From Diploptera punctata (Eukaryota; Arthropoda; Insecta; Blattodea; Blaberidae), in assembly GCA_030220185.1 (NCBI GenBank), contig JASPKZ010003432.1, forward strand, positions 1,302,001-1,366,000: DNA of 64,000 nt, given 5' to 3'. Under the pieces are notes generated by a model that had not been told where the DNA came from, made no database searches, and worked only from the letters and a program-made list of their open reading frames with translations. The position numbers and the translations under genes are program-made. Below, in pieces: positions 32,753 through 44,356 of this stretch. Every line of letters starts with the position of its first letter. The first letter of the stretch is position 1.

Positions 32753-33189
32753 ATAGTAATCTATATTTTTCTGAAATAAAAGATAATTCAACAAATGATT
32801 GTAGTAATTTACCCAAAACTGCAAATGTAGACTACTTAGATTTCAGCACTTACCAAATCCAAGATTTACATTAATATAACATCTTAATTCACTAAAAATA
32901 TATTGTTCATTATTTTCCGTGATAAAAATTCATCACACTCCTTATATTTAATATCAATAGAGATCTGTGAAATGTACGAGTCGCGATAATGCAAAATGCT
33001 CTAATTTTGTAATTTTCTTGTACCATTCCTTTACTCCACTTCCCATAACCTCAAGAAAAGCATTTATGAATTGTGAAGTCATATGATAATGCAAAATAAC
33101 ACCAAAATTTAAAATTTGCAACAAATTCCGGAGATTTTTTGTTTTATTTACAAAATTCTCATAATGCATTTTTAAACACTGTTTTTGGA

Positions 33190-33900
33190 TTCGATCTTCT
33201 TTTTAACTGCCATATCTGATGGTGCCATATCTGCTTCCTCCATGCACTCTTGCAAAGGGAAATGAACACAGTTCACAACATAGAGGTAAATATTTTCTAT
33301 CCTTCTCATGCTCAAATATGGTCTCCCCATAGATTTTAAGTTCTATGGCCAATATGAATTCCAAGAAATACAAATTATATTAACGTGTAAGATTAGTTTT
33401 TTTCCCCTCCTAAACTAGGATTAAAAAGACTCAAATTTGCATTTTTTTAGAATAACACTGCCAAATTCCCAATAACATTGATTTCCGATTGAGGGTCTTT
33501 CCACTTTTCACCGGTTGCGCTTTTACCAGCCGGCTGCTGGCCCTTCACATCCACATGTGTCAATCACAGAGGTAGATGATCAACAGCCAGTGTAGGGGTG
33601 ACATGTGGTTAGCATATCGAGTCCCCAAGCCGTTATAGCTGGTTCCTCAACCTGGAGCCGCTACTTATTGTAGCTACCCAATTGCCTCATGATGCTGGGT
33701 GGGCACCGGTCCCATACTGGCCGAAATACCATGAGAAAATTTCTTCCCCCATGGAGACTCGAACCAGCGCAAGTCCCATAGCTCTGCGCCAAGGCTTCTT
33801 ACCTTAACCACTCGGCTACGACGCGGGACCCCCCAATAACATTGAAATCTTGAAATTTTAAAACAAATTTTCCCTAAAAATAAAACCACTTTTATGGATC
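33190..33900 (+). mobile_element. Internal-deletion derivative of a hAT-like element, hosting a SINE
   Basis: 33197-33420 matches 41097-41320 and 33413-33481 plus 33846-33900 matches 43917-44055. It is therefore the two ends of the element at 41097-44060 joined with the gene deleted, at a TAAA(C) microhomology. S2 is inserted at 33482-33831. Confidence 0.75.
33482..33831 (-). mobile_element. SINE S2, 14-bp TSD
   Basis: Flanked by CCCAATAACATTGA at 33468-33481 and 33832-33845. Antisense, with complete head (complement of CGTAGCCGAGTGGTTAAGG) and body. Confidence 0.9.
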
Positions 33901-34109
33901 TCTAAATATCAGATATATATGGGATCAGTTTCTCAACTGCATCTTTCAACTTATTTAGAATAATTAGCAGAATTTTGCAATCATTTTCATAATAGTACAC
34001 CTTCGCAATTTTATTTACACAATGTTACTAATTTAATTAAAGGTAAGAAATGTAACGTAGTATAAAATTAAATACTATAGTACAATTCAAGGATGGAATA
34101 CTTTTATGT

Positions 34110-34265
34110 ATATTAAAATTAATGTTGGGAAGTAAACATTATGAGGTTATATCATTAATATTGAGTGGACACATATTTTTAATAACTCACCTCATACAAT
34201 TTTAAATTTATTTGAGACTGTATGAGGTGAGTTATTAAAAATATGTTCTCCACTCAATATTAACT
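34110..34265. mobile_element. PLE-derived mini-foldback
   Basis: Tail complement GGAAGTAAACATTATGAGGT, then arms TTAATATTGAGTGGA...ACTCACCTCATAC and GTATGAGGTGAGTTATTAAA...CACTCAATATTAA around TTTTAAATTTATTTGAGAC. Target duplication not certain. Confidence 0.75.
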
Positions 34266-34498
34266 GTTATGTATTTTTTGAAAAAATACGCCCTTGTCTA
34301 TTGACTTGGGCATAAACATTTCAACTCATATATGTAAAACACTGTCTTCCATCCTTGTACAGAAATATATTATTCAAGTATTGTTCTGATTCAATTACAA
34401 TAAAACCTCTCTTAATGACTGTTCCAATTTGTAATCATCTTCTTTTCAATTTTTGTAGAAATTTATTTTTTTTGAGATGCTTCAATATCTTTGGTCAT

Positions 34499-34603
34499 CA
34501 AGTTTTTTGAGTCTGTACCATCTTACCTCAATTTAATTTAGGTAAGATAGAACAGATCAAAAACTTCATTAAAAGAACCTCAAAATATTACTTCCTAAAA
34601 TTA
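34499..34603. mobile_element. PLE-derived mini-foldback, 105 bp, 12-bp TSD
   Basis: Flanked by ATCTTTGGTCAT at 34487-34498 and 34604-34615. Imperfect arms GTCTGTACCATCTTACCT / AGGTAAGATAGAACAGATC, tail AACCTCAAAATATTACTTCC. Confidence 0.85.
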
Positions 34604-34790
34604 ATCTTTGGTCATATCTCAACTATGATATTTGAGTTATATACAGTAGACTATATATTCATGAGTAAACTTTGATTATTGTTGTTTCTTGTGTAAATTC
34701 ATTTATTTCTTTTTTATTTAAACTAAACTGTTTAAGTAAAATTTTATCACCTCACCCCATAATCTTCTTCTACTTAGACTTTCTTTTTTA

Positions 34791-35760
34791 ATATTGTTTA
34801 TTTTTTATTATTTCACTCACCTCATACTTCATAATTCATAGCAGACCCAGGGTTTCTTCACATCTTTTGTGACATTCTCAATGCTGTGTCACATTCACAA
34901 CTGACGTCCAACGGCCTTCTATCCTGCAGATTGACCTCCGTGCCATCTGGTGGCCGACCGAAGAATTTCCAAATCAGTCCTCTCTCCTTATAACCGGGTA
35001 TTTCAAAATTCATAGTTGTATTTTCATTCTTGCATATGTAAATTTTTTCCCAAATTGTGAGTTCCTTCGGTTTTTCCAATTGTTTAAGTAATTTTGTTTT
35101 GGTTTCTATTCTATGTTTTTCTGACCAGGCATGTGCAGCTATTGCAGATTTTTCAGTTTCTCCATTTTTAACATTTCTGAGGTGTTCTTTTAATCTTGTA
35201 TTTAGATTCCTTTTTGTTTTTCCTATGTATATCTTTTCACAATCTTTACAATTAATTTGATAAATTCCCAATTTTTTGCAGTCTTCAATCTTTTCATTTT
35301 TGTTGGTTTTTATTAAATTATCTAAGTTGTAATCATTTTTTGGTGCTAATTTAATGTTGAATTTGTTGAAAATTTTTTGAAACTTGTCAAATACTAAAGG
35401 ATGGTATGTGAACTTCTTGAATTTTTTGCCTATATTTTTATCTGTCTGAAGAGTACTTTCATTAAGGTAGAATATACCTCATAGTGAGAATTCCTAAAAT
35501 AAGTAAGTACTTTCATTAATGATTTTTTGTTCTTTGAATTTATTTATTTTCTTGTGTATCATCTTCTCTTGAAAACCATTATCCTTCGCAATTTTTATGA
35601 TGTGTCCTTTCTCTTTATTGTAATTTTCTTTGCTCATGGGGACATTCACAAGTCTGTGTGTTAAACTATTAAATACTGCCTGTTTGTGTGAAAAATGGTT
35701 AAATCCAGTAGCTTTTATATAATTGTCGATATGAGTTTCTTTTCTGTAGATTTCTTTTTT
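34791..35760 (-). mobile_element. PLE GIY-YIG/linker copy, antisense
   Basis: Same family as the 19058-22003 palindrome arms and very similar to them: 3' end, MSQKM terminus at 34858, GIYQINCKDCEKIYIGKTKR in frame, then the linker. It is interrupted at 35465-35505 by a 41-bp tail insertion and fades at about 35755. A stop lies before GIYQ (IEDCKKLGIYQ in sequence, frame ends there). Confidence 0.8.
35465..35505. mobile_element. 41-bp PLE tail-only insertion, 13-bp TSD
   Basis: Flanked by AGTACTTTCATTA at 35452-35464 and 35506-35518. The insert is little more than the PLE tail (ACCTCATAGTGAGAATTCCT). Confidence 0.8.
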
Positions 35761-35789
35761 AAGTTCCATCCTCAGCATTTTTACGACCA

Positions 35790-35895
35790 GTCATGAAAGT
35801 TCCAAAACTAGTCTAAGAAGAAGATCATGAGGTGAAGTAATATAATTTTACTTAAATAAATAATATCTCATAGTATTAATTCCTAAAAAACTAAA
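35790..35895 (+). mobile_element. PLE 3' terminus and tail
   Basis: CTAAGAAGAAGATCATGAGG then TGAAGTAATATAATTTTACT and the tail ATATCTCATAGTATTAATTC. 35896-36320 beyond it shows nothing recognisable. Confidence 0.55.
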
Positions 35896-36324
35896 ACTAA
35901 ACTGACTTAAAATTCCAAGCGGGAATTGAATATTGAAGAGAGAACCTCGGATAATAACATCTGTAAATTTTTAATTGTCTGTACGAAGCAGACCCTTATC
36001 AATCATAGTGAGGTACAGTGAAAAGTTACACACTGTTAAATGGTACCTTTTGGTCTTCTTGTTTAAATTAAGATATCAAGGAATCAAATTAACCCAGGGC
36101 TTTTAATATTTATACATATGATTGTTTAAATTCTGAAATTAAAAATCCATAAAAAATCACCTGTTTGCATCTTCTATTCATTATGGAAACTAAAAGCTGC
36201 CAAATGGCCCCTTTTCATGTACCTGCACACATGTCGAAACCACCTCAATTAAAAATTTTGTTCAATTGACTTATACTATTCCTTTCTGTCTTCCCAATAT
36301 CCCTCTACAATATTTCATTTACTT

Positions 36325-36585
36325 TCATCATAAGATGGTAAGACATCATACTGGAAGGTTACAAAGACAAGCACTAGAATATAGAATAAAAGGGAAGAGA
36401 CAAAAAGATCAGCCACGATACAGATGTGAAGAGTAAGTTATAAAGGATGTCAAAAGAAGAATAATTAATTGGAGTGAAGTGGAGGCGAAGGAGATGTGGA
36501 ATGATTGAGATAGACAAAGGCTTTTGTGCAAGACTCGACCCCTCAAAAGGGACATGAGGAAAGATGTAGAAGAAGAACATTTCAT
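36325..36585 (+). mobile_element. RTE-like LINE remnant
   Basis: Reads KMVRHHTGRLQRQALEYRIK, KRQKDQPRYRCEE, a stop, WSEVEAKEMWND, DRQRLLCKTRPLKRDMRK: RTE C-terminal pattern with stops. An antisense LINE end abuts at 36590-36702. Confidence 0.5.
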
Positions 36586-36676
36586 CTTCACAACAGTTAT
36601 GTTCCTTATTTCTTGATTTCTCATTGGCCATAGTTCTTCTTCATATAATAACATTGGTTCAATTACCGTTTTATGT

Positions 36677-36860
36677 TGAACTGTTATAGAAAATATCACC
36701 ATGAGGTTTAATTTAAAATTTAAAATAAAATTCTTTATACTTCACCTCATATTATGTCTTCTTTTTAGATTGATTTTGCAACCTAAACGGTTTAGGTTAC
36801 AAAACCAGTCTAAAAGAAGACAGGACATGAGGTAAGGTGTAAAAAAATGTATTTTAAACT
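36677..36860. mobile_element. PLE-derived foldback, 184 bp, 9-bp TSD
   Basis: Flanked by GTTTTATGT at 36668-36676 and 36861-36869. Tail complement at left (AAATATCACCATGAGGTT), arms with CACCTCATATTATGTCTTC and complement meeting at AACCTAAACGGTTTAGGTT. Confidence 0.8.
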
Positions 36861-36934
36861 GTTTTATGTATTTAGTTTTCTGCAAGATTTCTTTCTTTCC
36901 AAATATTATTTTGGTAAGTTGATAAACTCCATGG

Positions 36935-37110
36935 TTGACAAGCCTAGAAGGCCCTTGGCCTTCCAGCCAACTGCTAGCCTCATTTCCATATGTTTTTAAT
37001 CATGGAGATAGATAGATGATCATCCAACACCAGTAGATGGATGACATGTGGTCAACATGTTGGATCCCCCAGCATTAAGCTGGTTTTCTCAAGCTAAGTT
37101 GGAGTAAATA
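36935..37110 (-). mobile_element. SINE S2, partial antisense copy
   Basis: Complement of the S2 3' half (GGCCTTCCAGCCAACTGCTA, GACATGTGGTCAACATGTTG, CCCAGCATTAAGCTGG). No tRNA head. Confidence 0.55.
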
Positions 37111-37389
37111 TTATTAGCTTTGCTGATTCAGTTTAAATTTCTTCCCTTTCTTGGCAGATGTGGCCTATGATGACATTATAAGTGATGACCAACTGATTGA
37201 AAACCTATATCTAGACAAAGTGTGGATTCTGGTTCAAGTTCCTGTCTCCATACTTAGGCTGGCAGATGTCCCTTAAAAAATTAACTAAATGAGGATTCTT
37301 GAATGAGGATTGCAATGGGTATCAGATGTTTCTATTCATTAATATAAATTTTTAAAAAATTAGCAGTGGCTGAAGTTAAAAGACAAAAA

Positions 37390-37720
37390 ATATTGAAGTC
37401 ATAGTCGTATTTGGAAGACATGGATATTGTCAAAAAAAAAGGATAAACTTATATTGAATGCTTGAAGAGGAAAATATTAAGAATATATGGACCATTACAG
37501 AAACAGAATATATGGAGAATTACAACAATCAAGATCTTATACCCTGACAAAAAGTGGCTGGCTACATGTTTCCACAGAAGGACTTTGCTTAGTACAGAAG
37601 ATGGTGCAGGAGCTGAAATTCACTGTAGATTCTTCAATTCCTATGCATTGGAGATTAATGCTATTTATTTTGATGGATAGATATTGGTTATCGAAAGTGC
37701 ACTGACACTTCTGCTAAATA
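37390..37720 (+). mobile_element. Probable RTE fragment
   Basis: 'LKRKILRIYGP' and 'GELQQSRSY' resemble the RTE 'E.K.LRKI.GP' segment. Very decayed; low confidence. Confidence 0.35.
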
Positions 37721-38049
37721 GAAAAAAGGAATTTCAAAAGGCTGAGATAATGACATACTAATAGCTAATCAAGTCATAGGGTGGATTTCTCAACCAAAGT
37801 CTAAATCACGACCACAGTTTTCCGATTTTAATTGTTTCCACAACAACCATAAAAACTGAAAATCTATGGCTGTTAATAACTAAAACAAATGTCTGAATCA
37901 TGTCTATGGTTTCATAACAATTTCTGTGAATTTTCAGTCATTTTTAAAGGTATTATGGAAATAATAAAAAAATTGGAAAACTGGGGTCCTGGTTTAGAGA
38001 TAGTGTCTTCAGCAAAATCCCTAATAAAAAAGCAAGGATACCCAAAATT

Positions 38050-38480
38050 GCCATAGAATGCTTACTGCATTAAATCAAACTATAATTCTACAGTGGCCCT
38101 GCCGATTGTGGTGTACATGGCAATGAAATACCAGATAGACTAGCAAAGAAAGATACTACAATACTGTAACATCCACAGGGAAATGTATATTTCTACTCAG
38201 CAAAAATTCTAATAAACAAACTAATAAGATCCAGATTAAAGAAAAATGGATTACTGACAGCATGAATAAATCATAGTCAACTATAATTGAAAATTCTGTG
38301 CCAGATTCACTAAGACATAAAGCGTGTGATTTTGTTCCATCTAAGAGCTGGTCATGATTGCTTGGTAGCCCATTTAAATAAGTAACATACAGAGCTCTGA
38401 TTTTGTGTCTTATGTAAAGAGGAGAGTTCAATCATGGAGATCATCTCACAAAATTCTCTGCACTTCAAATCTTTTGGAAT
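38050..38480 (+). mobile_element. LINE RNase H domain remnant (Jockey/I/R1 type)
   Basis: GPADCGVHGNEIPDRLAKKD resembles the RNase H C-terminal block 'P.H.GI.GNE.AD.LAK'. Further on, after stops, FHLRAGHDCLVAHLNK matches the 'FRLRTGHD.L..HL' segment that follows it in such LINEs. Confidence 0.55.
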
Positions 38481-38584
38481 CAACCAAATTTGTATTAGGA
38501 AGCAGGAAGAAGAATGGAGATCATCCAAGATGCTTGGTATTAGACTACTATTTCAATAAACCAGGAATTGAAAGAATTATATAG

Positions 38585-38883
38585 AGAAATTTAAAATAAA
38601 TTCTTTTCACTTCACCTCATACCCTATCTTCTAATTAGATCAGTTTCAAAACCTTATTGGTTTCATATACAGTTATTCAATGATCGATGTTCCATTGTCT
38701 ACGAGCACAGCTACTTACTCCATCTGTTGTTGCTCCTAGACAACAGAACATCGATCGTGAAATTACCGAAGATGAAACCAATAAAGTTTCAAAACCGGTC
38801 TAATTAGAAGACAGGATATGAGGTGAAAAGAATTTATTTTAAATTTTAAAATATACTCCATAGTGATATTTCCTATATAGTTC
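38585..38883. mobile_element. PLE foldback with hammerhead in both arms
   Basis: Antisense arm (38595-38680), spacer, sense arm (38750-38850), tail CTCCATAGTGATATTTCCTA. Possible diverged TSD AATTATATAG / AATTGTATAG. The sense arm hammerhead is described at 38761-38805. Confidence 0.75.
38761..38805 (+). ncRNA. Hammerhead ribozyme motif with two core mutations (PLE)
   Basis: Helix I AATTA (38761-38765) with TAATT (38801-38805), perfect. Core CCGAAGA instead of CTGAAGA; extra T 38773. Helix II GAAAC (38774-38778) with GTTTC (38786-38790), perfect. AAA in place of GAA; helix III ACC/GGT; cleavage base C 38800. The helices are intact but U4 and G12 are changed, so it should be inactive. Confidence 0.6.
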
Positions 38884-38894
38884 AATTGTATAGG

Positions 38895-39180
38895 GACTCA
38901 GATCTGAAGGGAATATTAGAATAAAGAGATTGCATTGGGCAGGAGATGGAGCAAGAAAGTACAACAAGAAGGATTTTCGAAGGATAATCTGAAGGAAGGA
39001 TAAAGATTAGAAGACAGATATTAAGGTGATTGGAAAGGGTTGGGGAAGATTTAATATAACAGAAAATTAAAAGGTGGCAACGGAAGGCTATGAATACAGA
39101 AGAATGGGTAGTTATAAAGTTGGTTAGATTCTTAGAGGACCTTAGAGCCGAAGGAAGAATAAGAAAATAATATTTTACTA
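38895..39180 (+). mobile_element. RTE-like LINE remnant
   Basis: RLHWAGDGARKYNKKDFRR, then 'RWQRKAMNTEEW..IKLVRFLEDLRAEGRI'-like sequence in broken frames. Lies next to the spatacsin 3' end. Confidence 0.45.
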
Positions 39181-39221
39181 TGTATTTTGTTAAAAATGCT
39201 ATTGCTCTTATTACTGATAGT

Positions 39222-39227
39222 TTTATT
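39222..39227 (-). promoter_or_regulatory. Possible polyadenylation signal of the spatacsin homologue
   Basis: TTTATT on the + strand (AATAAA on the - strand) about 140 bp past the stop codon, in otherwise unremarkable 3' sequence. Positional inference only. Confidence 0.4.
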
Positions 39228-39365
39228 GCATTGATTTTAAAGACAAATATACTACAATCGTACCTGTTACAGGTGTTTCAAATGTCATTCCTGAGATCTT
39301 GTAAATTATACAAATGTCACAAATATGGAAGAGATCTCTTACTGAAATAAGTCACTTTCCTCTTG

Positions 39366-39576
39366 CTATGAATACGGTTGCTTCTGGCTGTACCCGCTCT
39401 TCCAAACAGTGTCCTTTAAATATGGCACATCAGGGCTGTTTAACAGATTCTCAACTATTGTTCGGAAGCCCAACTGACTAGCAACTCGGTACTTAACTTC
39501 AATATCTGGTACTACCAACACAAATTTCTTCATCTGTTGGTACTTCTCCGGAGTTCTCTTTGGATCAAGTTGAAAT
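39366..39576 (-). CDS. Spatacsin (SPG11) homologue, last coding exon
   Basis: On the - strand the exon opens after TTTAATAG (AG at 39577-39578) and reads RFQLDPKRTPEKYQQM, then KKFVLVVPDIEVKYRVASQ, then LLNSPDVPYLKDTVWKSG, ending at TAG 39366-39368. Order and spacing match the extreme C-terminus of spatacsin, where vertebrate proteins have a helical 'ENLKKLL...D....YK.A......IV..LL.D.....LKD'. Spatacsin is a large cytosolic protein of the AP-5/SPG15 complex acting in lysosome reformation. Entry phase 2 (one base completing AG/A) fits exon 53951-54112. The intron between them is about 14.4 kb and full of transposons. The next gene on the left converges. Confidence 0.75.
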
Positions 39577-39689
39577 CTATTAAACACACAAAAATTATAT
39601 TTTTAAGTACAATATAACATCAAACTCTGGTAAAATCAGTGTGAATGTATTAGCAGTGAAACCTGGACTTTGTCCAAGACTCAAATGTT

Positions 39690-40055
39690 AAGACTGAGTT
39701 CATTTGAAAAGAAGATATTAAGAAAAATATATGGCTCAATATGTGACTAGGGACAATGGCAAATAAGATATAACTTTGAGTTTTATTAATTGTATAAATC
39801 TCCTGATGTGGTTGTATCATTTGAAGTTGTGATGGGCATGCATGTACAAATAATGATTGAGCATGTGATACTCAAGAAAATTATGGAAAGAAAGAAAGAA
39901 TGTGGGATGAACGAGACTGTGTTGGATAAAATTTTAGAGGATCTGAGGAAGATGAGAATCAAAGGATCATGGTTGGTTGCCAGAGACAGAGAAGCTTGGA
40001 AGAGAGTTCTGTGGAAACAAAAGACTCAAATTAGGCTGAAGTGCTACTATTGATG
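39690..40055 (+). mobile_element. RTE-like LINE 3' end
   Basis: SFEKKILRKIYGSICD-like start, then DLRKMRIKGSWLVARDREAW and KRVLWKQKTQIRLKCYY, the 'GSW..A.DR..WR.VL..AKT..RL' ending of RTE ORFs. Confidence 0.55.
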
Positions 40056-41096
40056 ACAATATAATTTTTTACATGGGAATATTTACTGAATTTTCCCGTC
40101 CTGGTACTACCTCGGTTTCCTAGATGTCAGTATGAGGCAGAACACTAACCACGGACCACTATACGAAAACAAGTGTAACTAAATTAGTATGGTTCAAATT
40201 CTTCCTTGTAGGGTGAAAGCGTCTAAATCTCTGTTAAGGGAAACATGGGCTTACAAGACAAGACATGGATGGGAATATCATACTGCACAATTTTTTTTAT
40301 AAGGCAACATGGTAGATGTAAGAATACTTGGTGGAATCATTTTGAATACTCTATACAAAATTTTGACCTGAAGAAGATGTAGATGATCAAAATATTTGGA
40401 GAAATAAGTCAGATATAAACTATTTTTAAATAAATTGTTGTGTTCTTTGGATGTGTTTCAAAATGCAAACATTTATGTATGAAGTAAGATGAAGAGACTC
40501 ACCTTATTTATTTATAAACTATTTTGCTACTTCTCATAAGAAGTGCCATATTTTCCGGTGTACAAGATGCTCCTTGTGTGATATACACCCAAGATATTTA
40601 AAATCTTTGATTTTATGCTTAAAAGGTACTTTGACTGTAAGTGTACAAATCATTTTTCTTGAAATGACAATGTCATTTTACCGATTTTCTTGCACCTACT
40701 TCAAAGCTTTGGTATCTATTTCTGGCTACATTGCACTTTTCCCAAATTTCACATGCTGTTCTTTAAACAAATTGTACAATATCTCCTTCTGACAATGCCA
40801 AGTTTTAATAATTTTTTCCATAAGCAGAAGTCAAAATGTCTTTCAGCTTCTCTGTTCCTATATTCTTATGTATATTTTATAATCTACAATTCGTAACATG
40901 AAATATATGAATGTCACTTGCTCTTTTCCGTCATTAAAAACTACAGGAAAATACCAAACTGAACACAAAATATCTCAACATGGCAATTCAATACTGATAA
41001 ACACAAATATGAAACTTGAATAGGAAATTAATAGCCAGTGACGTGCTAGAAGTCATGCAAGGTCACATGTCTACTTGTGCCATTAACTGCCTAAAT
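40056..41096. other. Spatacsin intron, nothing recognised
   Basis: No exon, TIR, tRNA box or coding motif could be supported in this kilobase. Confidence 0.4.
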
Positions 41097-44060
41097 TGAT
41101 CTTTTTAACTGCCAGTCTGATGGCACCAATCTGCTTCCTCCATGCACTCTTGCAAAGGGAAATGGTTGCAACACAGTTCACAACACAGAGGTAATATTTT
41201 CTGTCCTTCTCATGCTCAAACATGGTCTCTCCTAGATTTTAAGTTCTATGGCCGATATGAATTCCAAGAAATACGAATTATATTAATGTGTAAGATAAGT
41301 TTTTCCCCCGCTAAATTTTTGCAGACATAATTATCAATTTCATATCAATCATTATTAAGTAATGGTATGTTCAAATCTGAAGAAAACATTTCTCTAAGTA
41401 TAAGCAATAACCTGACAATAATGCTACCACTGCCAAATTTGAATAAGCCGACAATGGACCATGAGTAATTATATCATATTGATAAATATTATTATTCCCA
41501 TTAATATTTAATTTTAGGAAGTTATATTTTGAGGTTATTTTAATTATATTATTTTTGGTCTGGACATCTTACCTCAATATTAATGTTGATTTGTTCTTGG
41601 ACATGTTTCAAAACAATTCTTTCCCAGAAAGCTGACGATAAAACAAGAATTGTTTTGAAACATGTCCAAGAACAAATCAACATTAATATTGAGGTAAGAT
41701 GTCCAGACCAAAAATAATATAATTATTATTCCCAATTTAATTAAAACTGAATTTAATTACATAAACACATTTCTTCTATTGGATTACATATATATAACAT
41801 GGATTTTTAACAAAATGTAACAAAACAAATACTGACAGTTTGAACAACAATGGTCATGCACAATTTTAATTCCCCCTCTTCACATTTTTTTTTTCAATCA
41901 ACAGACACATTCAGTGAATGTGAAATGTATATCCTGGTAAGTTTGTGTTTTATTTAAGTCTCAAGTAATTTTCATTATCATTTGTTTTTTGTTTTTTAAT
42001 GTTCTACCTATTGTCATGCAAGAACCAAGTGTGTCAGCCACAAGTAGGGCACACAAATTCAGCAGTGAAAGTTTTTTTTGTAAATGATAAAAAAATATTG
42101 ACGGACCGGTACTATTACAAAAGACTAGAATATGAAAGAAAGGACACGTTGCTAAAACAATTAACCAGTGAAACTCACAAAAACGCTAAGAATAAGAAGA
42201 CATCAATGAAGCACCAATTATCTGATGAAGGGTCCTTTTTACATGCTAAAAAAGCAAAAGAAGACAAAACAAAGTTCATTGTTGACACTACGGAGACATT
42301 TTTGAGTGCAGGAATTTCTGTGGAAAAGAAAGAATCATTCCAAGATGAGAGAATGGTTTGGGCAAATATATAAAGGACAGTTGTGACTTGCCTTCTGCAG
42401 ATAGAATTCGGCAACATTACATACCAATTATTGAGACAAAAAAAAAGTGGAGGAATTGAAACAAACAGTAAAGGACAAAAAACTTTTCATCATGTGTGAT
42501 GAAACAAATGACAAGTCTGAGAACTGCATATTTAATATTCTGTTTCGTCTTTTGGAGGCCATGGATCGGATCAGCAAGGGGTTTACTTGGCTACCTGTGC
42601 TGTGCTTGACAAAGCCATCAGTTCAACATGCACTCAAAGTATTGTGGATACTTTAAATAAATATGAAGTTGGATGTGACAATGTGCTACGGATTATTACC
42701 GACTCAGCATGGTGCATGACTTTATGTGCCAATACTCTAAAAGGCTTAGTGGGGGAGAAACTTGCCCATATTCAATGCTGGGCCCACAAAATCAACTTAG
42801 TGGGTCAGGTTTGGCAATGCAGCCTATGTGAATTGAATTCAACTGTTGCTAGAACAAAAGCTGCACTTCTCAGTACAAAAAAAAGGAGGCATTTGTATCT
42901 TGACTTTCTTCATGAGAATAACCCTGGAAAAGTTAGGCATTTTCCCATGCCAGTACAAACTAGATGGAACACATGGTTTAAAGCTGTAAAGTATATACAT
43001 GAATATCTTGATGACATATTGGAATTAATGGAGCAGTTGGATGAAGAAAACAGTGGCTTGAAGTTTCTTTAGATGTAAGTCCCCAATTCTTAGCCATCAC
43101 AAAAGTTCAGGCTCAATTTGTTGCTGATAACTGCAACCGACTTGTTAATTTGATTACCTTCTTGGAAGGTAAGAGTTATCCCACAACTCAAGTTTTTCAT
43201 TCCAAACTAAAGGTCACAGAGAACATGCTTTGATTTATTAACAAAAGAGGTATTCTCGACACAATTCACAACTTTGTTGCAAGAGAAGACAGCTCTCAGG
43301 AAAGCTAAAGTGGTGAACAAGTTGAAAACTACTGCACAAAAGAGTCTTATGAAGTCAAAAAAATTGATTGCGGAAGACCCTTCAAAATTGATGTTTGCAG
43401 CAGTTAGTAAATTATTTGACCCCAGGACACTTAGTAATCAAATTCTCAGTGCTGACAGTGCCATGGTGGAATTGAAGAAATTGTCATATGCAAGTGCCAT
43501 TGAATCTTCTAAATTCTACGAAGGCTATGTTGTTCTCCAAGGCCTCATAAAAGAAGAGTTGAAACAACCAGAGTGTACCCATGTAGACATTTGCAAAATG
43601 ATTTGCTCTTTGAGGGAAGAGTATACCGAGTTTGTCAAGACATCTCTTGAATCCATCTGATATCCAACTTTCAAATGTGGACTCAGAAAGATCTATTTCT
43701 CAGTATGGTGTTGTGGTGAGTAATCGAAAGCAGAGATTGAAACCTGAGAATGCAGAGGTACTTACCATGGTTGCTTTTTCTTAAAAGGTAAATTTTGCTT
43801 ACAAATTAGTGACTACGATTAAAATTTTATGCATTTTAGTGTATTAAAATCGATATCAATTGTACAAGCTAAAAGTTGACCTTAAACTACTGGATATATC
43901 ATTCTTACTGGGTTTAATATACTAAACTTGGATTAAAAAAGACTCAAATTGAATTTTTTTTTAAATAACACCGCCAAATTCCCAATAACATCAAAATCTT
44001 GAAATTTTAAAACAAATTTTCCATAAAAATTAAACTACTTTCACGAATCTCTACCAATAA
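41097..44060 (+). mobile_element. hAT-like transposon with broken transposase
   Basis: Outer limits set by similarity to the deletion derivative at 33190-33900. The gene reads, in shifting frames, SAVKVFFVNDKKILTDRYY and KNKKTSMKHQLSDEG (41999-42373), a transition near 42370-42650, then MATCAVLDKAISSTCTQSIV, VGCDNVLRIITDSAWCM, LAHIQCWAHKINLVGQVW, VQTRWNTWFKAVKYIHEYLD (42587-43072). The last part is 43274-43660 (LMFAAVSKLFDPRTLSN, REEYTEFVKTSLESI). 'C.AH..NL' and 'TRWN.W..A' are hAT hallmarks, recalling CGGBP1-like insect proteins. At least three frameshifts; inactive. A PLE foldback sits at 41501-41721. Confidence 0.7.
41501..41721. mobile_element. PLE foldback, 221 bp, 13-bp TSD
   Basis: Flanked by ATTATTATTCCCA at 41488-41500 and 41722-41734. 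Tail complement AGGAAGTTATATTTTGAGGT, then arms of about 85 bp (TTTTGGTCTGGACATCTTAC... and complement) meeting at an asymmetric centre (CTTTCCCAGAAAGCTGACG). Same family as the 50310-51814 palindrome, lacking all coding sequence. Confidence 0.9.
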
Positions 44061-44356
44061 TGATGAAGAAGAAGAAGATTTAATGAGCATTGATCTAAAA
44101 CTAACTCACTGGCAATATCAAAGCTAGGGTTAACGACTGTGGATTAGTCCTACACAGGCCAAAATTCTATGAGAAAATTTATTCTCACATGAGGACTTGA
44201 ATGAGTGTGTGCCCTGTAACTTGTGCTATGACATGATACCTTAGAATGCTCAGGGCAGAACAATGTTCAATAAATATCAATCATTAATAGTGAGTGGAGA
44301 ACATATTTTAATCGACTCACCTCATACATTTTCAAACTTCTTTGATACCGACGGTT

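Noticed and set aside
41880..41950. Small + strand exon (after ATCAACAG, before GTAAGT)
   Set aside because: Good splice-like ends, but it lies in the hAT element and no coding link could be shown.
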